47,314 bases of DNA from Collinsella aerofaciens (lineage in GTDB: Bacteria > Actinomycetota > Coriobacteriia > Coriobacteriales > Coriobacteriaceae): NCBI GenBank assembly GCA_008671135.1, contig RQAP01000007.1, positions 1 to 47,314 on the forward strand, given 5' to 3'. Both the position numbers and the translations under genes were made by a program. This document shows, piece after piece, positions 33,843 through 43,675 of this stretch; positions within the stretch are counted from its first letter, which is position 1; every line of letters starts with the position of its first letter. The notes under the pieces are model-generated. The model was not told the origin of the DNA and made no database searches. It saw only the letters and a list, made by a program, of their open reading frames with translations.

Positions 33843-34961
33843 TTGCAGAACTCTGATACCCCTAAAGTTTCGCTGCTTGTTCCCATCTGCAATGTTGAGC
33901 GCTACCTGCGCGAGTGCCTCGATTCCGCCGTGGCGCAGACGCTCAAGGACATCGAGATCATCTGCATCAACGACGGTTCTACCGATAGCTCGCCAGATAT
34001 CATCCACGAGTGCATGGAGCGCGACTCTCGTGTAAAGATGATCGACAAGGCCAACAGCGGCTACGGCGACTCGATGAACCGCGGCCTGGAGATGGCGCGC
34101 GGCGAGTACGTGGGCATCCTTGAGTCCGACGACTTTATGTTTGAGGATTCGCTCCAAAAGCTGGTCGCCAAGGCCGATGCCGAGCATGCCGATGTGGTAA
34201 AGGGCGACTTTTACCTGTATTGGTCCACGCCCAGCGAACGCCGTGAACTGTTTGGGATTATCGACGAGCATATGACGGGCGCCGCGTATCGCCCCGTCGA
34301 TCGCCCGGGCATCTTCTACCGCAAACCATCCATTTGGTCGGCTATCTATCGGCGCGAGTTCCTCAACGACAATCAGATTCGGTTCCTTCCCACGCCGGGT
34401 GCCTCGTATCAGGACGCAGGCTTTAACTTTAAGGTTTGGGCTTGCGCCGAGCGTGCCGCGTTTATTACGGACCCCATTTTGTGCTATCGCCAGGATAACG
34501 AGAAGAGCTCCGTTAATTCGTCCAACAAGGTGTTTTGCGTGTGCGACGAATACGCCGAGATGCAACGTTTTTTGGACGAGCGTCCCGAGCTCAAGGCTCA
34601 GCTCCAAGGCATTTTAATGCGCATGAAGGTTGATACGTACCGTTGGAATGATGAGCGTCTGGTCGATGAGTTGCGCGAGCGGTTTTGGGAGAAGGCCTCG
34701 CCCGAGCTCAAGGCCGATTGGGATGCTGGTCGCTTTGACCTGTCGCTATTCGACCCGCGCGGCGAGACTGACTTGCGCCTGATGGTCAAGTCGCCCCGCG
34801 CCTATATCGATTCGCGCTTTGACTTTAAGAAGCCGGGCAAGCTCAATACGTTTAAGCATTACTTTAAGATTGGCGGCCTGTCGCTGGTCTGGCGCGTGCT
34901 GACGTATCAGCGCACCTACGGCGACAACCCGCACCCCGATGACGTTCCGGCCGCACAGTAG
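33843..34961 (+). CDS. GT2 family glycosyltransferase (copy B)
   Basis: A 372-residue paralogue of copy A, again with a TTG start (33,843; CAGGAGG upstream). Both share VERYLRECLDS/VQRYLRECLDS, LKDIEIICINDGSTD, KANSGYGDSMN and ESDDFM. The C-terminal halves differ more, so they may use different acceptors. A short A+T-rich stretch precedes it. The pair suggests recent duplication or gene conversion in this cluster. Confidence 0.88.
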   Translation: MQNSDTPKVSLLVPICNVERYLRECLDSAVAQTLKDIEIICINDGSTDSSPDIIHECMERDSRVKMIDKANSGYGDSMNRGLEMARGEYVGILESDDFMFEDSLQKLVAKADAEHADVVKGDFYLYWSTPSERRELFGIIDEHMTGAAYRPVDRPGIFYRKPSIWSAIYRREFLNDNQIRFLPTPGASYQDAGFNFKVWACAERAAFITDPILCYRQDNEKSSVNSSNKVFCVCDEYAEMQRFLDERPELKAQLQGILMRMKVDTYRWNDERLVDELRERFWEKASPELKADWDAGRFDLSLFDPRGETDLRLMVKSPRAYIDSRFDFKKPGKLNTFKHYFKIGGLSLVWRVLTYQRTYGDNPHPDDVPAAQ

Positions 34962-34973
34962 GAGCGAGTGACT

Positions 34974-36041
34974 ATGGCTAACCCCAAGATTTCCGTTGTC
35001 GTTCCCATCTATAAAGTGGAGGAGTGCCTGGCCTGGTGCCTGGACTCCCTGTTTGCGCAGGACATGCCCGATTGGGAGGGCGTGCTGGTCAACGATGGCT
35101 CGCCGGATGGCTCGCGCGATATTGCGGCCGCCTATTGCGAAAAAGACGCGCGCTTCACGCTGGTCGATAAGCCCAATGGCGGCCTGTCGAGTGCGCGTAA
35201 TGCAGGCATCGCTGCGTCCACGGCGCCTATCGTCGCGTTTTTGGATTCCGACGACCGCTTTACGCCCGATGCATGCCGCGTGATCGTCGATGCCTTTGAG
35301 CGCGAGCGCTGTGATGTTTTGACCTTTGGTGCGAATCCGTATCCGCTGGAGGCGGGGTATCCGTGGCTTAACTATGTGCTGAGCCCGCGCGATGTGTCGT
35401 TTGAAGGCTATAGCTCCGACCTACTGTTTAAGGAAGCATCTCGCCCCTTTGCATGGCGCACCGCCTGCAAGCGTGAGTTTTTGCTGGGTAACGGGATCGT
35501 GTTCGACGAAACCGTTAAGTATGGCGAGGACCAGGTCTTCGATTTTGCCGTGTACGGTCGCTCGCGCAAGACCGCGCTTATTTCGAACAAGCTGTATGAC
35601 TACCGCGTGGCGCGCAAGGGTTCGCTCATGGACACCATGCGCTACGACGACGAGACGCGCCTGCTGGAGCACGTGAAGATTTACTCCGCGGTGCTGGCTG
35701 ACTGGCAGCGCGACGGTCTCGATGTCCAGCATGCCGAGGACCTGGCGTACTACCTATGCGATTTGGTGCTGTACGATGCGCTCAGGTTGCTGGGTTCGGA
35801 CTGCGGCAAGGTGTTTGCTGCCGTTGCCACAGCGCTTGCCGGTTCTGCTGTGGGTAGCGATGCTGCGCTTGCACAATGTGCCCCGTCTGTTGCCGCTATG
35901 GTGCGCGCGGCGCTTACCAGTAAGGCCCCCAATGCCCGTGCGTGCAAAAAGCTCATGTTCGATTACGACGTCTTGAGGTTTGGGCGTCTGGGTGCCTGCA
36001 AGCGCATGGCGGCGAACGCCCTGGGAAAGCGAGAAGTGTAG
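34974..36041 (+). CDS. GT2 family glycosyltransferase
   Basis: A 355-residue enzyme. ATG 34974 is preferred over GTG 34968 because AGGAG lies 9 bp before it. Motifs ISVVVPIYKVEECLAWCLDS, VNDGSPDGS and DSDDRF fit the GT-A fold, and KYGEDQVFDFAVYG is typical of the second half. Stops immediately before the next ATG. Confidence 0.85.
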   Translation: MANPKISVVVPIYKVEECLAWCLDSLFAQDMPDWEGVLVNDGSPDGSRDIAAAYCEKDARFTLVDKPNGGLSSARNAGIAASTAPIVAFLDSDDRFTPDACRVIVDAFERERCDVLTFGANPYPLEAGYPWLNYVLSPRDVSFEGYSSDLLFKEASRPFAWRTACKREFLLGNGIVFDETVKYGEDQVFDFAVYGRSRKTALISNKLYDYRVARKGSLMDTMRYDDETRLLEHVKIYSAVLADWQRDGLDVQHAEDLAYYLCDLVLYDALRLLGSDCGKVFAAVATALAGSAVGSDAALAQCAPSVAAMVRAALTSKAPNARACKKLMFDYDVLRFGRLGACKRMAANALGKREV

Positions 36042-38528
36042 ATGAGTATCAAGCGTTTGGCACTTTGCCGCAGTCAGGGCCGTCTGTTTGTGCTGCTTCG
36101 TTTTGCCGGTCAGGATGTCGCTGCGCTTATTGAGCAGGAGGGTTCTCAAGCGTTTGCCCATGCGACGACGAGCGGTTCTTGTGTGCCGTCGCTGGTGCTC
36201 CCGGTCGATCATGGCCGTGTGCTGGCGCTTTGCCCTTCCGTTTCCGATTACGAGCGCGAGCTCGCTGTCTTGGTGCTTCCGTTTTTGGATGACTCGTCGA
36301 TGGATGTCGTTTTTGCATCCGATGGCCAAAGGTTGGGCTCCATTCGCCTTGATAGCCGCGTGGCCAAGCTGGAATCCAAGATTAACTACAAAGCAAAGCC
36401 TTCGCTGTGCGCGCTTATCCGCGATGCGCAGCGTGGCGAATGCTGCGGTCGCTACGAGATCGATGCCATTCGCTATTTGCCGGCAGACGCCGGCGCGGTG
36501 TGGCGCTATGAGGTTACCTGGGCTGGAGACCCCCAGTGCGCACCTGAGCTCCAGATCTTTGATACGCATATGAATGCCATCGATGTCACCGTGCATGTGT
36601 TTGAATCGCAGGTCGATGTTCCCCAGCGCAACGGTTGCCGCGTCAATAAAACGTATCTGAGTGTTGAGATGCCTCAGGATATACGAGATTTTGTCGCGAT
36701 CGTGAACGATCCCACAGAGCGGATCCAAAGCGGGTTTTGCGCCATGGATGGTCGCCTGTACAACGGCATGTTCGATGACAGCTGGAACCGCATGAAGGAC
36801 GCGCGTGCAGACGACGCAGCTTATCGACGTTGGTTTGAGCAACATCGCGCAAAGCCGGGCGATTTGGCGTGCCAGCGTGTCGCTTCGGCGGCCTTTGCCT
36901 ATAGACCGCTCGTGAGCATTGTGGTGCCGTGCTACAAGACTGATCGGGTCTACCTGCGCGAGCTGCTGGACTCGGTGCTAGCCCAGAGCTATGACAACTG
37001 GGAATTGCTGCTTATGGACGCCTCGCCCGAATGGGATGCGGTGGCCAATCTTGCAGCAAGTGCCAACGATGAGCGCGTTCGTCGCATTGAGCTGCCCGGC
37101 AACGGCGGCATTGTGCTCAACACCAACGCTGGTATTCAGCAGGCGGCTGGAGACTACATCGCGTTCTTGGACCATGACGACATTCTGGAACCGGACGCGT
37201 TATTCCAGTATGTTTCAGCGCTGAATAAGGCGGCCGAGGGCGAGCGCCCCCAGGTCCTGTTCTGCGACGAGGACATGTTTCAGAAAACGGGGGAGTGGGG
37301 TCAGCCGGTCTTTAAGACCAAGCTCAACGCCGACCTGCTCTATAGCCATAACTGTGTGACGCATTTCCTGATGGTGGAGAAGGCGCTCATCGATTACATT
37401 GGCATGTCCCCAGAAGACGTTGCGGGTGCCCAGGACTACGACCTGACGCTTCGCTGTCTTGCAGCGGGCGCGCGCTTTGAGCATGTTGCGCACGTGCTGT
37501 ATCACTGGCGCGTTCATCCGGGATCGACCGCCGATGGCTCTGCCGATAGCAAGCCGTATGCTATTGAAGCCGGGCGCCTTGCGCTTCAGCGCCACTTTAA
37601 CACGCTGGGCATTTGCGGAACGGTCGAGGAGACCGAGACGCCGTTTGTCTACCGCATGCGCTATGCGCTGCCGGAGCTTGCGCCGCTGGTGAGCATTGTG
37701 ATTCCCACCAAGGATCACATTGAGACGCTCGATGCCTGCGTGATGTCGATCGCTCAGAAGGCAACGTATGCCAATTACGAGATCGTCTTGGTGGAGAACA
37801 ACAGCGAAGCCCCGGAGACGTTTGCGTATTACGAAACCCTGCCAGAGCGCGTGGCTGCGGCATCCGAAGGCAAGGGTATCGCGCGCGTTGTGTACTGGCC
37901 GGGTGAGTTCAATTACTCCCAGATCATTAACTTTGGCGTGGAGCATGCCAAGGGCGACTACCTGCTGCTGCTCAACAACGATACCGAGGTCATAAGCCCC
38001 GACTTTATCGAAGAGATGATGGGCTATCTGCAGCGTCCCGATGCGGGCGTGGTGGGCGCCAAACTCTACTTTGCCGATCATCTGGTGCAGCATGCCGGCA
38101 TTTTGGTTGGCGTGCGTGGAGCACTTGCCCATGCCAACCAGGACTTCTCGGCAAAGCGCGAGGGCTATCTTGCCCGCGCTGTGCGCCCGGGCAACTTCAG
38201 TGCCGTGACGGGTGCCTGCCAGATGGTGCGACGCGACGTATTTGAGCGCGTCGGCGGCTACAACGAGGAATTCGCCGTTGGCTTTAACGACGCAGACTTT
38301 TGCCTGCGCGTATGGGAGGCGGGCTACCGCACCATCTATACGCCTTATGCCGAGCTGTATCACTACGAGTTCACCTCGCGCGGCAGGGAAGAGGCCAACG
38401 AGGAAAAGATGAGTCGCTGGAAGCGCGAGCAAGCACTGTTCATGCGGCGCTGGCCTGAGTTCTTCTTGGATGGCGATCCGTGGTTGGGGCCGAACTTATC
38501 CGCTGAGAGCGAGTATTTCTCGTATTAA
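36042..38528 (+). CDS. Large glycosyltransferase with two GT2 domains
   Basis: An 828-residue protein with no gap to the previous stop codon. Residues about 1-285 form an unrecognised beta-rich region. The first GT2 domain (about 287-500) has LVSIVVPCYKTDRVYLRELLDS and FLDHDDI. The second (about 555-790) has VSIVIPTKDHIETLDACV, VENNS and LLLNNDTEVI, then the family-typical GAKLYFADHLVQHAGILVG. Such bifunctional enzymes build disaccharide repeats of O-antigen- or rhamnan-like polymers. A partial 3' copy of this gene lies at 41,427-41,806. Confidence 0.9.
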   Translation: MSIKRLALCRSQGRLFVLLRFAGQDVAALIEQEGSQAFAHATTSGSCVPSLVLPVDHGRVLALCPSVSDYERELAVLVLPFLDDSSMDVVFASDGQRLGSIRLDSRVAKLESKINYKAKPSLCALIRDAQRGECCGRYEIDAIRYLPADAGAVWRYEVTWAGDPQCAPELQIFDTHMNAIDVTVHVFESQVDVPQRNGCRVNKTYLSVEMPQDIRDFVAIVNDPTERIQSGFCAMDGRLYNGMFDDSWNRMKDARADDAAYRRWFEQHRAKPGDLACQRVASAAFAYRPLVSIVVPCYKTDRVYLRELLDSVLAQSYDNWELLLMDASPEWDAVANLAASANDERVRRIELPGNGGIVLNTNAGIQQAAGDYIAFLDHDDILEPDALFQYVSALNKAAEGERPQVLFCDEDMFQKTGEWGQPVFKTKLNADLLYSHNCVTHFLMVEKALIDYIGMSPEDVAGAQDYDLTLRCLAAGARFEHVAHVLYHWRVHPGSTADGSADSKPYAIEAGRLALQRHFNTLGICGTVEETETPFVYRMRYALPELAPLVSIVIPTKDHIETLDACVMSIAQKATYANYEIVLVENNSEAPETFAYYETLPERVAAASEGKGIARVVYWPGEFNYSQIINFGVEHAKGDYLLLLNNDTEVISPDFIEEMMGYLQRPDAGVVGAKLYFADHLVQHAGILVGVRGALAHANQDFSAKREGYLARAVRPGNFSAVTGACQMVRRDVFERVGGYNEEFAVGFNDADFCLRVWEAGYRTIYTPYAELYHYEFTSRGREEANEEKMSRWKREQALFMRRWPEFFLDGDPWLGPNLSAESEYFSY

Positions 38529-38737
38529 GGCAATGGTTTTTAGGAAGTCCTTAACTTTCTTTCGCTATGAGCTGGAAGAAAGTAACGTTGGACTACTTGC
38601 TAAGATAAATTACGAAAACTCGATACTTTCGCGATAAGTTTATACAAGCTTATACAGCTCGATATTATTCGATATAGTCTGTGACAATTATTGAAACGAT
38701 GATTGACTGTTAATCGATTCCCTAGAAAGGCAAACAA

Positions 38738-39841
38738 GTGAGCGCCGCTGTATTCCATAACCCGTTTCGTCCCACTGCCGGCGCTGAGCCTCCGCGCATA
38801 ATTGGTCGTGATGATATCGCCCTTGAGTTTACCGAGAGCTTGAATGCGGGAATTGGTGCACCTGCGAGGCTCATGCGCATTGCTGGACCGAGGGGCTCCG
38901 GAAAAACTGTTTTGCTCTGCGATCTGAGAGATCGTGCGCGAGAGCTTGGATGGAAGACCGCTATTGTTTCTGCTGGCCCTAACCTATTGCTGGACTTGAG
39001 GGATCAGGTTGCTGATTCTTCCCTTGCGACTAATGCTTCGGTCGGCGTAAACGCCGGCTTTGTTTCCGCGAAAGTCGATGTTGCACCCAAAGAGTCGAGT
39101 CTTAGAAAGTTGCTAAGCTCGGCAGCGAAGTCAGCCAAGGGTCTTTTTATTGCCATCGATGAAGTTCAGGACGCCCCGATTGACGATATGCGTGCCATTG
39201 CGTCTACGGTTCAGCTTTTGATAGGGGAAAAAGTAGATATCGCACTTGCCTTTGCCGGTTTACCCGCCGGTGTTATGGACCTTATTAACGGCAAAGCGCT
39301 TACGTTCTTGCGTCGTGCCCTCCCCGAAGATCTGGCGCCTATCAACCAGGTGGAGGTCGCGCTCTCTATGGGCGATAGCTTTGTCGCGACTGGTTTGACC
39401 ATAGAGGACAATCTTCTGTCGAGAGCCGCTAAGGCCACTAAGGGCTATGCCTATCTGGTGCAACTGGTCGGTTACTCCATTTGGCAGCGCGCCAATTTGC
39501 ATCGTGCCAAAAGTACCATCGTGAGTGAACGCGATGTTGCCGAAGGCATTGCGCTGGCAGAGGCTCGTTTTCACGATGTTGTTCATGAGCCCGCGATTTC
39601 TGGACTGGGGCCTAACGATATCAAATACCTATTGGCGATGTGCGAGGACAAACAACAGTCCAAATCAGCCGAGATTGCTAGGCGCATGGGTAAAAAGACC
39701 AATGAGATCAGCTCTATTAGGGCAAAATTGCTACAAAGGGAGGTTATTCAGGCACCACAGAGGGGCTACGTGCAGTTTGCCGTGCCGGACCTAGATATCT
39801 ATCTGCGAGAGAATGCCGAGGAGATTCTCGAACGGTTCTAG
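38738..39841 (+). CDS. AAA ATPase with winged-helix end
   Basis: A 367-residue protein with GTG start 38738 (AAAGG upstream). Walker A GPRGSGKTVL and Walker B-like LFIAIDEVQDA are intact. The C-terminal 80 residues have a helix-turn-helix pattern (KSAEIARRMGKKTNEISSIRAKLLQREVI). It belongs to the AAA_16/ORC-like STAND-type group often found near mobile DNA; the role is not known. The 209 bp before it are AT-rich and probably carry its promoter. Confidence 0.75.
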   Translation: MSAAVFHNPFRPTAGAEPPRIIGRDDIALEFTESLNAGIGAPARLMRIAGPRGSGKTVLLCDLRDRARELGWKTAIVSAGPNLLLDLRDQVADSSLATNASVGVNAGFVSAKVDVAPKESSLRKLLSSAAKSAKGLFIAIDEVQDAPIDDMRAIASTVQLLIGEKVDIALAFAGLPAGVMDLINGKALTFLRRALPEDLAPINQVEVALSMGDSFVATGLTIEDNLLSRAAKATKGYAYLVQLVGYSIWQRANLHRAKSTIVSERDVAEGIALAEARFHDVVHEPAISGLGPNDIKYLLAMCEDKQQSKSAEIARRMGKKTNEISSIRAKLLQREVIQAPQRGYVQFAVPDLDIYLRENAEEILERF

Positions 39842-39881
39842 GTCGAGGCTTAATTAGGTTTTGATTTTACTTGGGGGCATT

Positions 39882-40961
39882 ATGGCAAAAATACGAGATT
39901 CCCGTATCGAATTACTTCGCATTGTCCTTATGTGGACGGTAATGGCTCATCATTTTGTTGTTCACAACGCTGATTCTGTTTCCGTATTTCCTGGTTCGTT
40001 TACTAGGTTTTTCTACAATATCTTTTTCTATCCAATTGGAAGAACTGCGGTCGGCTGTTTTGTTGCAATAACAATCTGGTTTGTTGCGGGGAAAGCTGGA
40101 TACTCCATTAAACAAGCTGTCAAACAGATAGCTTCAATCGAAGGCACGGTTCTCTTTTATAGTATTGCGCTGGGTTTTTTCTTCATGCTTCGCGGCGATA
40201 TTCAAGTAAGTCCAACCAATTTGATAGATATTTTTGCACCAATTCTTACTGGTTCTAGTTGGTGGTTTGTAACCGTCTATGCTTGGCTTGTATTTTTACT
40301 GCCCTTTTTAATTCCGGCTTTGCATGCGTTGGACCAGAAACTACATCTTTATCTATCAATCTTTCTGGTCTTCGCCTTTGGATTCCTGCGTTATGTGCCG
40401 CTCTTTTGGATTCCCATCGACGGGCTACTAGTGGATTTTATTATAATTTGCGTTCTTGTTTGCTATATTCGCTGGTATGTAGATTTGTCAACAGTGAATA
40501 TAAGGCACTTGGTTGCTTGCTGCATTGCTTCTTTTGTTGGAGTTGCAATCTCGTTTTATGGTCAATTCCATTTTGATGGTTTGCTGGGCTCGACCTTTGC
40601 GAATTTGTATAACGGCTTTTTTGGTTCGCCGGCGTCTATTTTTTCACTAGTTATAGCCATCTCCGTCTTGTTGATCGATTTAAAAATGCCGCATTTTTCC
40701 TCCCGTTTCGTTAACACTGTTGCGAAACTTTGTTTTGCTACTTATCTTATTTCTGACTATGGGCCTATCCAAAGTTGGCTCTGGAGCTCGCAGTTTCCCT
40801 TTACGCGTGTCGGCGTTGGACTGGGAATGTTGCAGGTGCTTCTGGTTCCAACAGCTGTGTTCACGATTTGCTTAATGTTGGAAGGTCTCAGGAAGCTCTT
40901 GATTGGTTTCATCATACGTTTTATCGGCCCTTTCGATTTGTTAAATAAAGCTTTGTCGTAG
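39882..40961 (+). CDS. Acyltransferase 3 family membrane protein
   Basis: A 359-residue integral membrane protein from ATG 39882 (GGGGG upstream). The N-terminus SRIELLRIVLMWTVMAHH carries the family RIE/LR and His motif; about ten hydrophobic helices follow. Members such as OafA or WecH add acetyl or succinyl groups to surface sugars. Much lower GC and different codon use than neighbours suggest recent acquisition. It fits a polysaccharide-modifying role in this cluster. Confidence 0.82.
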   Translation: MAKIRDSRIELLRIVLMWTVMAHHFVVHNADSVSVFPGSFTRFFYNIFFYPIGRTAVGCFVAITIWFVAGKAGYSIKQAVKQIASIEGTVLFYSIALGFFFMLRGDIQVSPTNLIDIFAPILTGSSWWFVTVYAWLVFLLPFLIPALHALDQKLHLYLSIFLVFAFGFLRYVPLFWIPIDGLLVDFIIICVLVCYIRWYVDLSTVNIRHLVACCIASFVGVAISFYGQFHFDGLLGSTFANLYNGFFGSPASIFSLVIAISVLLIDLKMPHFSSRFVNTVAKLCFATYLISDYGPIQSWLWSSQFPFTRVGVGLGMLQVLLVPTAVFTICLMLEGLRKLLIGFIIRFIGPFDLLNKALS

Positions 40962-41419
40962 AACCAAGACCTTTGATATTTTCTTCCGCATACGTGATTT
41001 GACGACGATCCCGCTACGCTGGTGGTGGAAAGATTGGGATTCCGAACCAGCGTTCACTGGTTGTAGCGGATTGGTCGATAATCATCTAGGAAAGCGCGTC
41101 GTGAGCACGCAAAACCTGTTAGAGGCATGGTAACGCCCACGGTTGTTGCAACTAAGACGACTATCACCGAGGCTGCTGTTAAGAAGCCGATCGAGCCGAA
41201 GGCTGACATGGTAACCGTTGCTAAGTTTCTGAGACCGTCGATGATGACTCGGTCGGCATGCCTCTGGTGCTGGTGTTGTTGGAGGCGCTATTAATTGCTG
41301 TAGAGGCTTCGGTTTAAATCAAGGAATCGAACCGGTTTCCACATCAATAGAATGCGCTGGCCGCATATGACGTATCGATGTGGGCATGATATTGCGTTTT
41401 TTAATTTGCGGCCACAAAG
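40962..41419. other. 458-bp gap with a possible gene remnant
   Basis: No intact gene. A GTG at 41,101 with AGGAAAG upstream opens a 10-codon frame, and an overlapping frame from 41,128 to 41,293 reads MVTPTVVATKTTITEAA and KKPIEPKAD before decaying into Cys/Trp codons. This looks like a frameshifted remnant of an unknown gene. The rest shows nothing definite. Confidence 0.35.
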
Positions 41420-41806
41420 ATGTCTTTTGCAAAGCGTGGGGGCTATCTTGCCCGTGCTGTGCGCCCGGGCAACTTCAGTGCCGTGACGGGCGCCTACCAG
41501 ATGGTCCTACGCGACGTATTTGAGCAGGTCGGAGGCTACAACGAGGAACTCGCCGCCGGCTTTAACGACGCAGACTTTTGCCCTCGGGTGTGGGTGGCCG
41601 GCTACCGCACCATCTTTACGCCCTATGCAGAGCTTTACCACCACGAGTTCACCTCGCGCGGCAGGGGAGAGGGCAACGAGGAAAAACTGCGCCGCTGGAA
41701 GCGCTAGCAAGCACTGTTCATGCGGCGCTGGCCTGAGTTCTTCTTGGATGGCGATCCGTGGCTCGGGCCGAACCTATCCTCCGACAGTGAGTACTTCTTG
41801 CTTTAG
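41420..41806 (+). pseudogene. Truncated copy of the 3' end of the two-domain glycosyltransferase
   Basis: From about 41,427 to 41,806 the DNA matches the last 380 bp of the gene at 36,042-38,528, with blocks of near identity. It encodes ARAVRPGNFSAVTGA through SEYFLL. An in-frame TAG at 41,705-41,707 replaces the GAG of the parent, then the frame continues to the same end. There is no start, no 5' part and no function. Confidence 0.85.
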
Positions 41807-42119
41807 AGCGAAGTAATTTCAAGATCCGGCAAAGTGCCCTCAAGAGCTGCAAGAGCGGTGGGGTTCAAGTACTCCTCGTTCAAGCGGCTCTTGTCATATC
41901 GAAAACGTGCCTCAGAATTTTTACAGGTGGTTGTATTAAATTGGTTCGCTTATGTGCTCGGTTTGACTCAGAAGCTATTTGACGTAACGGTTGAGGTGTG
42001 GTGACTCATATTTAAATTGCAGCTACAAAGACACCTTTTATCGAATTCCCGTTGAAAAACTGAATTGATAGTTTAAAAATAACTTTAGAGAGCCTTTAAT
42101 CTCGGAGAAAGGATGTCGT
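41807..42119. other. 313-bp intergenic region
   Basis: AT-rich promoter-side DNA before the CW-binding protein gene. It holds an imperfect copy (42,013-42,038) of the segment just before the pseudogene (41,403-41,428). Otherwise nothing is recognised. Confidence 0.4.
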
Positions 42120-43595
42120 ATGAAAAACCTTCGAGAAAGACGGCACGGACTAACAGTGCTGGGAGTTGTTGCATTTGCTGCTGCCTGCATGACGGTTGCC
42201 CCGGCGCCCTCATTTGCTGATATTGCTGGCGGTGGCGGAGGCGGTGGACCGATTACGGAATGGTGTTCCGACGGTCGTCCGATTTCTTACTGGGGCTATG
42301 ACGGTTGGAACGGCACTCAAAATGAACAGACGTCTGACCCTCTTACGCGGTATAGCGTTGAGTGCAATGCTGGGGGGACTACTCACAGGGATTTTCTAGT
42401 AGGCTTAAACTCAATTGATCAGAGCGCCTCGAGGACCGATTCTTCTGTAGTTACATCACGTCCCGCAGGTACATACTATTTCAACAAAGATGGTTTCATG
42501 AAGACCGGACTCGTCTGGTGCGAGGACGGCAAACTTCGCTATTTCGATCCGAAAACTGGCGCCATGGTCACGAACCAGTGGCATAACGATTACGAAGCCG
42601 TCTGGTACTATTTTGGCGCTGACGGGACCGCAGTTTCGGGCTGGCAGTCTATCGGTGGGGACAAGTACTACTTCTACCCCGAAAGCCATGATATGGCATA
42701 CGGCCGAGTTCAAATTGACGGCAAGAATTACTTCCTGAACACCCCTGGTGCCAACGCCGATGGCCGTATGCAGCATAGTGGCTGGTTCTACGACTCCATC
42801 TACGGAAAGTGGTCCTATGCGACCTCCGACGGTGAGCTATTGACCGGTTGGCATAATCTCGGCGGGGCTTGGTACTATTTCAATGAATCTGGGGTCATGC
42901 TGACTGGCTGGATCAACGATTCGGGTACCTGGTACTACACTAATGCCTCCGGTGCGATGGTCACTGGCTGGCTCAACATCGGCGGTACGTGGTTCTACCT
43001 CGACGGCTCGGGCGCCATGGTCGCTAACAGCTGGCGCAGCCTCGGCGGCTCCTGGTACTGGTTCGGCGACTCCGGTACAATGGCCACTGGTTGGTTCTTG
43101 GCAGGCGGCTCTTGGTACTATGCGAGCGGTTCGGGCGCCATGGCAACCGGCTGGCTAAGCAATGGCGGCACGTGGTATTGGCTCGGAGGTTCGGGCGCTA
43201 TGGCCTCTAACTCTTGGGCTAACGTTGGTGGGGTTTGGTACTGGTTCGACGATTCCGGCGCGATGGCCACCGGCTGGCGTCAGGTCGGCGGCGCCTGGTA
43301 CTACTTTAGCGGTTCCGGCGCTATGGCCCACGACGCCTGGGTCGGCGACTACTACCTCCAGTCTTCCGGTGCCATGGCTACGAATGCCTGGGTTGGCTCC
43401 TACTATGTCGGCGAGGACGGCAAGTGGATTCCGGGCTACGGTTTAGTTTGGTACAAGAGCGGTAGCCATGTTTACCATACGCATAAGTGCCGTACCGTTG
43501 GCAAGGACGCAAAGGGCTATTCGCAGATCTCTATCCAGGAGGCCCAGAGGCGTGGCGCTTCACGAGAGTGCAAAAACTGCCAGCAAATTGGCTAG
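42120..43595 (+). CDS. Secreted CW-binding-repeat protein with C-terminal Cys/His end
   Basis: A 491-residue protein from ATG 42120 (GGAGAAAGG upstream). Signal peptide of about 34 residues. After a Gly-rich segment come about fourteen repeats of the CW_binding_1 type (GGxWYYxxxSGAMxTGW), which bind choline or other wall sugars in related proteins. The C-terminal 45 residues have YHTHKCRTVG and ECKNC, a Cys/His pattern like a small zinc-binding tail. No enzymatic domain is seen. Attached to the surface by its repeats. Confidence 0.85.
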   Translation: MKNLRERRHGLTVLGVVAFAAACMTVAPAPSFADIAGGGGGGGPITEWCSDGRPISYWGYDGWNGTQNEQTSDPLTRYSVECNAGGTTHRDFLVGLNSIDQSASRTDSSVVTSRPAGTYYFNKDGFMKTGLVWCEDGKLRYFDPKTGAMVTNQWHNDYEAVWYYFGADGTAVSGWQSIGGDKYYFYPESHDMAYGRVQIDGKNYFLNTPGANADGRMQHSGWFYDSIYGKWSYATSDGELLTGWHNLGGAWYYFNESGVMLTGWINDSGTWYYTNASGAMVTGWLNIGGTWFYLDGSGAMVANSWRSLGGSWYWFGDSGTMATGWFLAGGSWYYASGSGAMATGWLSNGGTWYWLGGSGAMASNSWANVGGVWYWFDDSGAMATGWRQVGGAWYYFSGSGAMAHDAWVGDYYLQSSGAMATNAWVGSYYVGEDGKWIPGYGLVWYKSGSHVYHTHKCRTVGKDAKGYSQISIQEAQRRGASRECKNCQQIG

Positions 43596-43675
43596 TACAT
43601 TACTGAGCTAGTTTTGATTGAGGCCCCGTTGCCCTGAGGTGACGGGGCCACTGCGTGATTGGATACTGTGCTGCT

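Noticed and set aside
42900..43400. Possible CRISPR-like or tandem DNA repeats
   Set aside because: The periodicity comes from protein CW-binding repeats of about 20 codons. Units vary at synonymous sites and there are no spacers.
43621..43650. Terminator between the two CW-binding genes
   Set aside because: GGCCCCGT...ACGGGGCC forms a stem but is followed by ACTGCG rather than a T run, so termination is uncertain and it is not listed.
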